From: Euonymus europaeus
Lineage: Eukaryota; Streptophyta; Magnoliopsida; Celastrales; Celastraceae
Direction of reading: 5' to 3'
Length of the DNA stretch: 64,000 nt
Assembly: GCA_963580455.1 (NCBI GenBank)
Contig: OY756966.1
Span: 22,199,001-22,263,000, forward strand
This document shows positions 20,998 through 31,342 of the stretch, one piece after another. Position numbers and translations under genes: made by a program. The first letter of the stretch is position 1, and each line of letters starts with the position of its first letter. The notes beneath the pieces were generated by a model. It ran no database searches, was not told where the DNA came from, and saw nothing but the letters and a program-made list of their open reading frames with translations.

Positions 20998-23900
20998 TCA
21001 ATCTTCCTCCATAGGTACATCTGGAATATCAAACCTGTCTTCCTCGATTGTTTTATTGATCACGGAAATGGGAGATGGTAATGGGAAGTCAAGGAAAGGA
21101 TAATAAAAGTGCTGATCAGAGAAAAAATAAGTACAGATGAATAATAAAATGAAATTACTTTATGATAAGATCCCTGCCTCAAGGACACACATAAAACACA
21201 AGCTCTCAAACTCGAGTTCTGCCACAAATGTCATGATTCAAACAAAAATAGAAATTTTGAATGAAAACAAAAACATAAGACCAAATTTTATAAGTAACTG
21301 CAAACCATGTTTCATTTTAAAATAATAATAAATAGCTCACAAGTCCTAAAATACCATCAACAAAAGCATAACAGTACTAATTAGCCCCAACTCTCATGAA
21401 GCCTAAAGATGCGGTGAATTATAAAACATAGTTAACACTAAATTCAATGTATGGAAGAACATATACAACGGTTCTTCGAGTTATTATAAGTGGTTTAATG
21501 AATGCCACATGTTTTACTATCTAGGAGTTGATTAAAGTCTATTCTATTTCATTAATAGACAACTAATCCTTCTACTTGAACTTATAAAAGGAATTGACAG
21601 TAACCATAATCATGAATTATAAATACAAAGAACATCAAATTCCTCGCAGACTTTCAAGAAACTTTTGATTTTACCCACTTCAAAAATCATGATAATTGAC
21701 ACAGAAATGTCAGCATTTCTTTGTCAGTTATTCTTTTAATTTATTTCATGCTTTCGCATACCAGTTACAATGCAAAGAACTTACAATATGCAAAACATTG
21801 CTCACAAAAATTTGTCATTGTGAAACTACAAGGTCAAATCACATGCTATATATTTTCTTACGATGGGAGGGAAGTTCAAAAACACACTTCCGAAATAATT
21901 TGATGCAACAACTCTCAGAAGAAGTTTTGACATTTATGAAAAACGTATACACATCATAGTTAACTTTCTTGCTTCACAATGAGTAGACACATCAATGTAC
22001 TAATGTTTAACCTAAAGACTTGCTAAAAAATATCATCCCACACAAACAATTTTGGAAAAAAAAGAGAGTCCACAATAAAGTAGATCCCTACAAAGAAAAG
22101 ATATTTTGAAGGCATCCACAAACACCAAAAATAGATAAAACAGCATATTTGCAACTTTATATGACGCAAAGGATATTTATTAACATGGGATCATTCTTCT
22201 CACCACGATTTCGGCTATTGTTCAATTCCCTGATAATTTCTGGGGTCACCTACATTTAAATAGGAGAAACGAGGTCATACATGCTCAAGATTTGGTTGAG
22301 ATAATGAAAAATTCCTCTTAATAAGTGAGGAAGGGTAGGGAAGTAAGACAACTAAAAAGAAATGGTTAAACCAAAGACAACACAGGAATAGTAAAAGAAA
22401 TTGGGTAAGACAAATGTGCTTACTAATTTGTGCTTCTGCTTTTCAATTAGCAATCTAAAATTATCTTTATCTTTCTTCTGCAATTCATTTTTGTACCTGC
22501 AAAAAAATAACAGCACAGCAACAAAAAAGATAGAGAATCAATTTCACATACAACTCATTTCAAAGAATAATGTGAGTGCCGAACTGTTTTGAATGATTTG
22601 TCACTACTCAACATCCATGACACTAGTAACGTGAGCTGTTTCTGTTCATTGTTTCTAACTTTGAATACTTTCATTATTCCCAACACTAATAGGGTGTAAT
22701 TGGCAACCCAACTTCTGATCCAAACCCTTGAAACTTAATCATGAGAAAAACCAACAAAGTTTTTTTCCAGTTAATCCTTATGGGATCCAGCATGCGTTAG
22801 CTGATATTGGAAGAAATACTTTATCAAACGGTAAACAAAAAAAATGCTTGATTATAATGTGTCCCTCACTTGTTCCAGTAAAAGGGACTAAACTTAGCTT
22901 AAAAGTGATATGAATTTGAACTCCCTTGCCTTGAAGAGAGGGCAGATAAGGCAAGGTTGACAGTTTCAAAGTCCTCCAGAAGCCACATAATAGCAATCGT
23001 ACCAACATGAAAAGGTTCAAATTCCTCATTTTTCTTTACACCCCAGATAAATGACTCAGCTATAAACCAAAATATATACATATGTATAGATAGATGGATA
23101 GATACGTATTTTTTAATAGGTTAATTGTAAAGAGAATTAACAAAAAAATGGGGAACAAAACAAACAGGCCAACCTTTGTACAAATGCAAGGAGAGACTGA
23201 TGCCATATTACAGGCATCAACCTTGTATCATCCAGAAATCTCATAAAATGCGCAACAACTGCATCAACCACACGATATGGCAAAGCATATTTCTTCTCCA
23301 GAAGAAGCTTGATAAAATAACTGCAATTGTAAAATGATGAAAGTGTCAAGGATAGCTCATTCTGTAACTAGAGAAAGTGGTAAAAATTTGAAGATTAATA
23401 CAATATCAAAGGAGCACCATTCAACCAAAACAGACTGGAAATATATCAGAGACCTATCCACAAATAATTACAACTAAAGAAGCATTGATCACCTTAATAT
23501 TTCTCTTTTTCAATTTCTTTATGATTGCTTCAAGCTTTCACATAAGAAATTAAACACCAGAACAGCCATACACCAAAGCATTGGCAAAAGCACTTTTTTT
23601 ATCCAAAAATGTTTTCAGCCAAAGGGCACCACGAGGTTGCCACTTGCCACCCAAGAAGTAATCATATGCTTTGCTATAAGACTGTATACCTTCTAAATCC
23701 ATGAACAAATTACTTTTCTACTGCACAACACTGTGCCCCTGGTAGAGCCATTTTCACCAACTACCTTTTAAATCCTATCACCACTTCATGTTCAGCTTCC
23801 AGGAAAATTATGCATTCAAATTCACAGGGAAAAACATTATTCACAGCGTATTCAAGCTACTGTCTCAAAATTAATCAGACTGTAAATTTACTCCATAAAT

Positions 23901-26900
23901 GCATCACATACACCTGACCCATCATTATTATCTTTTACCCATCATTATTATCTCACCTTTTAAACTTCTCTCCACATATTTTAGACAATATAAAATGCAG
24001 ACTATGAAGTAAGCACTATTCTGCTCAATCATCCAAGCCACCCAGCATAACCAACCACAAACTCAAATCTCTAGGAGCAAACCCTATTTGGATCCTCCAA
24101 TCATTCAGACTAACTAAATGTTTCTACCTTTATATGAAAGTTCCACATGTTCAGAGCATGCACAAGCAGACAGATGCGTGTGTGCGCAAGCATGTACGAT
24201 GTAATAGACATTGGTGCAAACCACCAGGCTCCAATCATCAATAAGCATTACATTATACATAGGCCTGAATTTCCCATGATCCATTACCTGGTTGTGCCAC
24301 AGTATTCCACCTCTGCAAGTTTCATTAATGCAACGCTGCAATCCATTGATATGTTTGAGTTATATATCTCCAAAAATCTTTAGGAAAAAATATAGGACTC
24401 TTAAGCATAAAAGAAAAGTTCATGTATCCATGCAACAAAATTTCAAAATATAGCATGCAAAAACAAAAAGTTCATATATCCATGCAATAGAGTTTCAAAA
24501 TATAGCATGCACAAAAGAGAAGTTCATATATCCATACAACGAAATTACAAAATATAGCATGCACAAGGTGTTGACAAACACAAGTGACTTTCAGTTATAC
24601 AAGTGTCAACAGCAACGATTATTAAAGTTGAACTAGTTCAGGGTAAATTTATTTCAGAAAAGAATATAAGTAGAAATCAAAATTCATAATCTGGTTGATA
24701 GCTGAATTTCAAAAATTAGGGCTAATTGTTTTGAGACTCTGAAGCCTCTCCAAAAGTAGGGACAGGTAGAACCTTCCTGGTGTTAATTAGAACAACAATA
24801 TTGCGAGCTTACATTCACACAAAAGGTCCTCGAATCACAAAACAAATCACATGCCAGCAATAAATAACTCATTCACCACAAGCTTTGTAGTAAAATGTTT
24901 AGATGTGGCAAAAGAGTGATAACTCCAAATGGTTGCTACTTCTCAGGTAAAACTTAAATGTGACCTTATCTGAAACTTGCCGCAGAAATATCACATATAT
25001 GTTTTTTTTGAGATGAAAATCGTATATAAAAATAATCCTTCAAAAGTATTCATAAACAATATCCAGATTTTGGAAAAAGGAAAAACACACCTTGAATGAA
25101 GCATAGGAATAGACACCTTTTGAAGAACACTACCTATGATGACAGCTTCCCTGAGATTGCATGTCCCGGACTGCAAGTTGTCGGGAAGTAGTGTAAAAAG
25201 AGTGTATCAATTTCACAGTTTTTTCAATATAAAATAAAATGAAAAAAAAAAAATTAGAGCCATACAATATTTTCAAAGGTGACTAACAATAACTGCTGAA
25301 GGGTCAAGTATTGTTTTATCATGACATGTGATAGCAAATCTCTTCTCCAGTTATAGATTTTTAGGAAACACAACTCACAAATTTCCCCCCGTTTCCCAAA
25401 TTCCAAAACTTCCAAAACTACAAATATTGTTTGATAGACTAATATAAATTTACCAGTTTCTAGTGAAATACAAACTATTTTTTTATCTATTGTTAATCAA
25501 ATAATTAATAAAACTAATAGATTTTTATAAAAAAATGTAAAGAGTTTCATCCTTTTTTTCTCTCACACGGATGAGTTTCTTAAATACTAGCATGCGACTC
25601 AGCAATAAAAAAGATATGAAGAAAAAATATTCAAATGCTACAAGTTCTTAATTATTTAAAGCGACTTGGGACTATTTGCAGTCAACACTGCAAAAAGGTA
25701 TTCTCCTGTTTGGCCTTTGTCACCACCCCTTAGGTCTAGGCCGACTGGCTGAATAATTGAAACCTACCATTATTAGGACACAAATCATCTTGATTGCAAG
25801 CTAAGGGAATAGGCAATAATCAAACTATTACATACCATGTACTGGCAAAACAGCTACCTTGGAAGACCTACCTTACACAATGGGAACAATATTCCCTTGT
25901 TGAAGGCAGCTGGCTTATACAGAGACTTTTTCAATGCTTGATATAGAGCAAAATGCAGTCTTTTGTTCTTCCTGATATCATCTCTGATCCGAGGGAGTAA
26001 AACAAACTTGTAAAAGCGCTCGGCCTTCTTTGCGCCCAGATTGGAGGCAAAGATTCTTGTGGCTTGAAACATTGCATTAGGTGACCAATTTTCAGGTTCA
26101 GTAAGGTGTAGAACATCCTCCCAAAGTTGCATTGAAGGAATGTGTTTTAATGCCTTGGGGATTTTCCCAGCAGTGTATTTACTAAGAAACTTGCCAAGTC
26201 TGCACATTACAGTTTCACCAATCTCGAATAAAATTTCATCACAAGCATAGGGCAGTCTGTTAAAGGGTTTTTAAATCTTGCATCACAAAGGTTTTCTGAT
26301 TATGTAAAGACAAGGGATTCAAGAGGAGTTGGCAAATGTTATATATATATATATATATTATTTCAAAATATTGTACAACAATGCAGAACAAGTAACTTAC
26401 CCCTTGTATAAATCTACGATATTGTCATCCAATTTTGTCAAAGATTGGGCTTCTGCAATAAAAAAATAATCCATGAGACGTTTAGAAATTGGAAAAACAA
26501 AATACAACACCAATACATACTTCTAGACGGAGATTAGAAAACATTCATCGAATCTAAATAGCACATAGACAACGAACCATATGCAAAAATCGCAATCAAT
26601 AATTACCAACCTGAAGAAACATTCAGAGCCCTTTTTTTTATCTTTTCAGCAAGGATATCTGCAAGTGTACGCTGTGGACCAGCATCCTTAGATAAGAATG
26701 CTTCCAGTAATCTCTCGTCCTCCTCGTTAATCTCTTCCTGGGTTCAGAAATTTGAGAGTTCATTTACTCGAAATTGCATGAAACCACAAAATGGCAGCCA
26801 CAACTCCTTTTAGCACAATGAACTCACTTCATATTGTGAGAAGAAAAAACTGTACTAAACTCACTTCATAGTTGCCGAATTGGCTCTGAGTCTCTGAAAA

Positions 26901-27300
26901 TCCACCAAAATCATCTATGTCCTCCTCAACATCTCGACGGGACACATCTTCTTCAGACACAGAAAAGAACACACTGCTGGGATTCCGCTCGTCAAAAGTT
27001 GCCGCATCTTCCACCGCAATCTCTTTCTGCTGAATCAACGCCTCTTTCAAGATTTTTGCACTCAGCCCCGAAGGTATCAGCTTTCAAAAAGGGGAAAATA
27101 TAATTAAGTATACATATTCAACTACATGAACGTTCATTAAGCTTGTGTTTGTGTGTGTATGCTCATACTTCATGTTGCTTCTGGTGGTATTTGGGAGCTT
27201 TGGAATGTGTTTTGGTGGAGGCGACTGAATTGTCATCGTTTGCGAGAAAAGGCTGTGGATTTTGGTGCCTTTGTCTCTTCTTTCCCTTCTCCCTCGCCAT
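20998..27300 (-). CDS. Bystin / Enp1 homologue, ribosome small-subunit assembly factor
   Basis: Bystin (Enp1 in yeast) is a nucleolar factor for 18S rRNA processing and 40S assembly and export. Minus-strand exons: 27169-27300, 26865-27080, 26611-26737, 26401-26452, 25872-26199, 25091-25170, 24288-24335, 23174-23320, 22424-22496, 22249 down to about 22190, and a last exon of about 20998-21110. Exons 1-9 join in frame at GT-AG sites and encode 401 residues. The N terminus [13 protein letters not shown] is basic and the next part acidic, as in homologues. Bystin-domain motifs follow: [91 protein letters not shown] and the C-terminal [17 protein letters not shown]. The start is the first ATG before the conserved N terminus. 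The exon 10 to 11 junction is not clean and is treated as a finding. Confidence 0.93.
24416..24568. repeat. Three tandem copies of a 52-bp unit in a bystin intron
   Basis: Units start at 24416, 24468 and 24520, each beginning aagttcat(g/a)tatcca and containing aaaatatagcatgca. The first two are exactly 52 bp; the third is slightly shorter. The array lies in the bystin intron between 24336 and 25090, close to the 48-bp exon 7. Confidence 0.88.
26341..26359. repeat. (TA)n microsatellite in a bystin intron
   Basis: A pure ta dinucleotide run of about 19 bp lies in the bystin intron between exons 4 and 5. Confidence 0.85.
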
Positions 27301-27550
27301 TGATGGTTTCGCAGCGAAGAGGAAACAATGGACTAAAGAAATAAAGCCCAAGTGCAAGAGCAAGGTAACTGTTTCTGTCGGGCCTATCAATCAAACAATC
27401 CAATTGAAATAAGAAGATTAATTTTCCCCAATATCTTACAAAAATGGAAACTAAAAATTAGAATTTGACATAAGTTATAGGACATCTACTGATACCAATA
27501 AACAAAGCTTTGTTTTTCTTCAAAACATAAGTAACGGCATCCCTCAAGTA

Positions 27551-27657
27551 ATTTTTTTTTTTTGAGTCGGGGGAATTGGGGTTGGGGATTCGAACCCATT
27601 CCTTATTGGCATGCATAGTGATTGTCGCTCAACGGCTCAACCTTAAGCTCACTTGGA
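27551..27657 (-). mobile_element. SINE, copy 2 (107 bp), with 14-bp target duplication
   Basis: On the minus strand this 107-bp segment contains gttgagcgacaatcactat, an exact Pol III box B (ggttcgaatcc) and a terminal A run of about 13, seen as poly-T at 27551-27563 on the plus strand. The flanks carry a 14-bp direct repeat with one mismatch, gcatcYctcaagta, at 27537-27550 and 27658-27671. It is the same family and the same length as 13591-13697. It lies upstream of the bystin start codon, inside the inferred leader intron. Confidence 0.87.
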
Positions 27658-27671
27658 GCATCTCTCAAGTA

Positions 27672-28940
27672 TAGACTATAGAAAAATTCGGCTCTCCTTG
27701 GCAAAATAGAGGGTAGCGGAAATGAGGTATTTTTAAAGTACCGGTTATGAGGGTAGCGGTTTTGGGTGTTTTTAGTAGCGGTTTTTAAAACAGTCTATTA
27801 GTACTAGGGAAAGCATTGAAACACCGGTTCTGAGGAGGTTCTATAAGATTAAATTACATTTATGTCCATACAAATAAAGTCCATAAATAATATATGCTCT
27901 TGTGTTTATTGTCCAAACGTATGCATAAATAAGAACTCAAAAACCATGGCAGTAGTGGCAACACCAAAAAGGACAATACAGAACAAAAAAAAATCTTCAA
28001 GGTAAATATCAAATCCAGACCAAATAGGCTGTCAGCCTCACTCACTAAGCATAATAAGGAATCAGAGTGTTGCATTCCATTCATTCATTCAGTTAATAGA
28101 AAATGGAAGTCAGAAGTGTCCTCATATTGCAAGTCATCTCTAGACTTATTAAAACATTATGGAACCAAATTGTTTTGCTCTTTCAAAGTACCCTATGATT
28201 TTTTATGCTAACATAATCTTTCGATATCATCAATGTGTCAACTGTCAAGTGACACTTAAACCTACCTGATTAAGTAAACTGAAATAAAATAAAATCAATA
28301 AGTGCATTGTCAACCACCAGAAAATTGATATCACCAATGGGTATTTGCTTCTCAGGCCAGAAATAAAGGCACCCATAACCATGACTAATCACAAACATAA
28401 TCAGTCCATAATCAATTCATACAACTTAGAAACTAGTAAAAATCAGTCCATACCAATCAGTCCACACAAATCAATCAATGCTCTTCACACGCAAACAGCT
28501 TAACTGGTATAATAAGTATATGCAAAAGACTTCCAGCCATGTTGTTCAGGGAAAGAAAAAAAACCATTGGAGAACCAAACACATTCTTCCATCCACCACC
28601 AGCCTATAACTCACAAGAAGCACACTCAATTTCAAATTTATGTAAACCTCGCAGAAGTAACAATTCAACATTCTAACCCACAACCACATGAAAAGAAAAT
28701 GAATAGTTGAGTATTAACTTCAAAATCACAAATTGAAATTAAATAATCAACAAAATTATGCAACTTCCCAATCTTCTTTCTTCTACAAAACGCATACAAC
28801 ATTCACCCCAAGATAAATCACCCATCAAAACCAACAAATTCAGAAATTAACGCAAACGAAATGGAAAAAAAAATCAATCAAAAACATAATAACTCACTAA
28901 CCAACGCCAAAAACGATTTAGAACAATAGTGAAATCATAC
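27672..28940. other. No coding sequence; probable leader intron of bystin
   Basis: No recognisable coding exon is present. If the exon-like segment at 28941-29160 is the bystin leader, this stretch plus the SINE forms a leader intron of about 1.6 kb that ends near a candidate acceptor (ttctttag, about 27335) on the minus strand. At 27690-27840 the phrase gggtagcgg occurs three times, possibly a decayed repeat. Confidence 0.4.
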
Positions 28941-29160
28941 CTTGAAATCAATCTCGAAAGAAGTTGCACGAAATCAAACTCTGGGAAGAAAAGAGAAGAA
29001 ATCAGCCGCCGGAGAAGAAGCAAGAAGAAACGAGCAGGACGAAGCAAAAACAGAGAAGGAAAGAGAAGCACTCACTGAGATAGCTGAAACAGCCGGGAGA
29101 GGAGGAGAAGCAGAGCCTGCGTACGCGAGACTGCGCGAGGGAGATGTGAGAGAAGTAGGT
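28941..29160 (-). promoter_or_regulatory. Probable non-coding 5' leader exon of bystin
   Basis: On the minus strand this is strongly pyrimidine-rich (ttctcttttcttcccagag and similar) and ends at a strong donor, gatttcaag|gtatgattt, with the GT at 28939-28940. This is the typical look of a plant 5' leader exon followed by a leader intron. The next coding exon downstream on this strand is the bystin ATG at 27300. Without transcripts it could also belong to an unrelated non-coding RNA. Confidence 0.45.
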
Positions 29161-29857
29161 TAGGTCAGGGGTAAAAAAGTGATGAAAATTGAAAACCTAT
29201 TTTTGTGCCCGCTATACAAGTTATACTAATACTACGTAATCAATCAAGCCTATTATATAAAGTTGCAGCATTTCACGCAACCTCGTAGCGAGTACCCACT
29301 ATTCCGCAACAGTTCCGCGAGTGGGCGTCCATCTACCGCCCGGAAAACGACGCCGTTTAAGCCAAAACGACACAAAACCCAGCTAAAACGACACAAACGC
29401 ACGACAAAACCTACCCAAAACTCAAGCTCCCCTTCCGCCCTGCGATACGCCTCTGTCTCCCACAGATCTCGACTCTCCTGGCTGCGACGACGTTCACCAC
29501 TTTCCTCTTGGTTTGTGCACTGCAGATTGGCTTCTACTGAGGACGTGGAAGGATGCCGGCCACTCCTATTCCTTTTACTCTACTCTCGCCAACAAGCCGA
29601 TGAGTTTTTAATAAATTTCTCGCATTCACGATAGTCTCAGTCTCTTCTCTGTCTCTAGGGTTCGGTTCCTTCAGCCTCCGAATTCATGATTTCTCCCGGC
29701 TCTCTCCGAATTCCTGCTGGATTCCTATAATTTCGATCAAGTTTTTGCAATTTCCAATTTCCAATCTCTCTACTCTATAAGATATAAGGGTTTCTTCGAT
29801 TCCAATTATGTTTATAATCTTTTACGCACCGTTTATCGTTGAAATCATTATCGTTGA

Positions 29858-29977
29858 AAATCTTCGCTCGTTAGGAGGAGCTTGTCAAGGCGGCGTTCGT
29901 TCAGGTCTGGCGCTGAGAAAGATGATCGAGGCTGGACTCTGCTTCATATTGGCGCTCAGAAATGTGACATCAAAGAG
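29858..29977 (+). pseudogene. Fragment of a phytochrome-interacting ankyrin-repeat protein-like gene (exon 1 part)
   Basis: The frame from 29858 reads RRSLSRRRSFRSGAEKDD, then RGWTLLHIGAQKCDIKEV, and stops making sense exactly at a GT (gag|gttagc, 29978). This matches the start of plant PIA-like ankyrin-repeat proteins, where a Ser/Arg-rich head leads into the first ankyrin repeat (DDRGWTPLHIGARKGD). Compared with that pattern the copy has Leu for Pro in the TPLH motif and Gln, Cys for Arg, Gly. There is no ATG in frame and no later ankyrin exons were found, so it is a captured gene piece, not a working gene. It lies within the proposed Helitron. Confidence 0.72.
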
Positions 29978-30225
29978 GTTAGCTATCTATCTTGTGCTAT
30001 CACTTTTTTATATAAAAAAAATTCTGAATTGATGAGATTTGTGGGTTTATTTGTTACATGGTGTGTGATTGATTTCAAGCTGGACTCTGCTTCATATTGG
30101 CGCTCGGAAAGGTGACATCAAAGAGGTTAGCTATCTATCTTGTGCTATCGCTTTTTTTATATAAAAAAATCCTGAATTGATGAGATTTGTGGGTTTATTT
30201 GTTACATGGTGTGTGATTGATTTCA
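29931..30225 (+). repeat. Tandem duplication (148 bp) of the ankyrin exon end plus adjoining intron
   Basis: 29931-30078 is repeated at 30079-30225 with only a few differences. Each copy begins gctggactctgcttcatatt, includes the donor gag|gttagc, and ends ggtgtgtgattgatttca. The second copy keeps the family-like GARKGDIKE while the first reads GAQKCDIKE. Confidence 0.92.
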
Positions 30226-31229
30226 TTATAAGATTGTTTTCTTGTCACATACGTAGGGTGAAGGGATTGGTTCAAATAAGAACTGAATATGAGGAGAACT
30301 AGAAAAACTTTTGGCTTTTGTTTAGTGTTTGAAAAATAGGGAGTGACTATAACTAGAACCGCTTCCTCTCACGCAACGAAGCAGAGTGTTGCTTAGTCTC
30401 TGTGTTGTTGGATTTTAAGACTACCCTCTTACCACCGTGGCCATCTATTTCCGTTGTATAGTCTGTGTTGTTGGATTTTTGGATACAGGTATTTCTTTTG
30501 GTATTTCTGATCATGTAGTTTGTTGTTAGCTTGATGTGGCAGATCATGTTAATATCTCTTCAATTTTTCCTATTTTTTGTTTGGTTTTGTTGTTCTTAAT
30601 TATTCTTTTTGAAAGTTTTTATGAGTTGTTGTGTTGTCCTTGATTACTAAGTCATAGTACTGATTGATATATTGTTTATTGTGATTCTGCAGGCTTTGGA
30701 GTTCTACTTCTAACAGATTGTGCTAATCTCTGGCTTTGAAGGTTAGTCTTCATTTTTTAAATTTTCTGCTGATTCTATGCTCACAGTGAAAGGTAATCTA
30801 TGTGATGTTGGATTCTGTAAATTGATGTAATACGTTGGTGTTGTGTGTGTGTTCAACTGTTGAGAAAGTATTCTTTTTTCCCCCTCATTATGTTGTGTTG
30901 GTGTATCTCAGCTCATGATATCACCTTTCGTGTTGACAATGGATTTTCTTCTTTCTTTGTCGGTGTTATGTGGAGCAGAGCACTACTTCTATTCCACAGA
31001 TATTATGGCTCAATGCTTTGGGTTAGTTGTTCCATAACCTTAGGTGGGTATTTCATATCAATTTTTTCCACCTCCGAATTATGCGGCTGTCTAATGCTCT
31101 TGACGTTTATGACTTTAGGGATTGTTGTTCATCCTTAGGGATTCAAGATCTTTGTATTTGGGATGCCATTTCACTAGGGTGGGTTTTGCAGAGTTTCGGA
31201 TCGTTGAAGTAAATTTTCCGGTTTTTCAG

Positions 31230-31342
31230 GTTCAAGATATAGTTCGTGCATACAAGAGAGCTTGCTACAGATCCGTCCCAACGAGCATAATTTGCAGTCT
31301 ACAGATCTGTCGCATAGTTCAATTTATGTATGCGCAAGATTA
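31230..31342 (+). pseudogene. Exon-like fragment of unrecognised protein inside the Helitron
   Basis: After a good acceptor (ggtttttcag, ending 31229) the frame reads VQDIVRAYKRACYRSVPTS and then stays open to a stop at 31342. Composition looks protein-coding, but I do not recognise the family. A second exon-like piece, MDEEEASIPSKL before a donor gtaagaac, lies at about 32520-32556. Both may be pieces of captured genes. Confidence 0.35.

Noticed and set aside
27575..27590. tRNA gene suggested by the box B ggttcgaatcc
   Set aside because: No cloverleaf could be built; the 107-bp unit with A tail and target duplication is a SINE.
29263..29634. Plus-strand open frame of 123 codons, considered as a host gene start
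   Set aside because: It begins in the proposed Helitron 5' end and has biased Ser/Arg/Lys composition with no recognisable domain.
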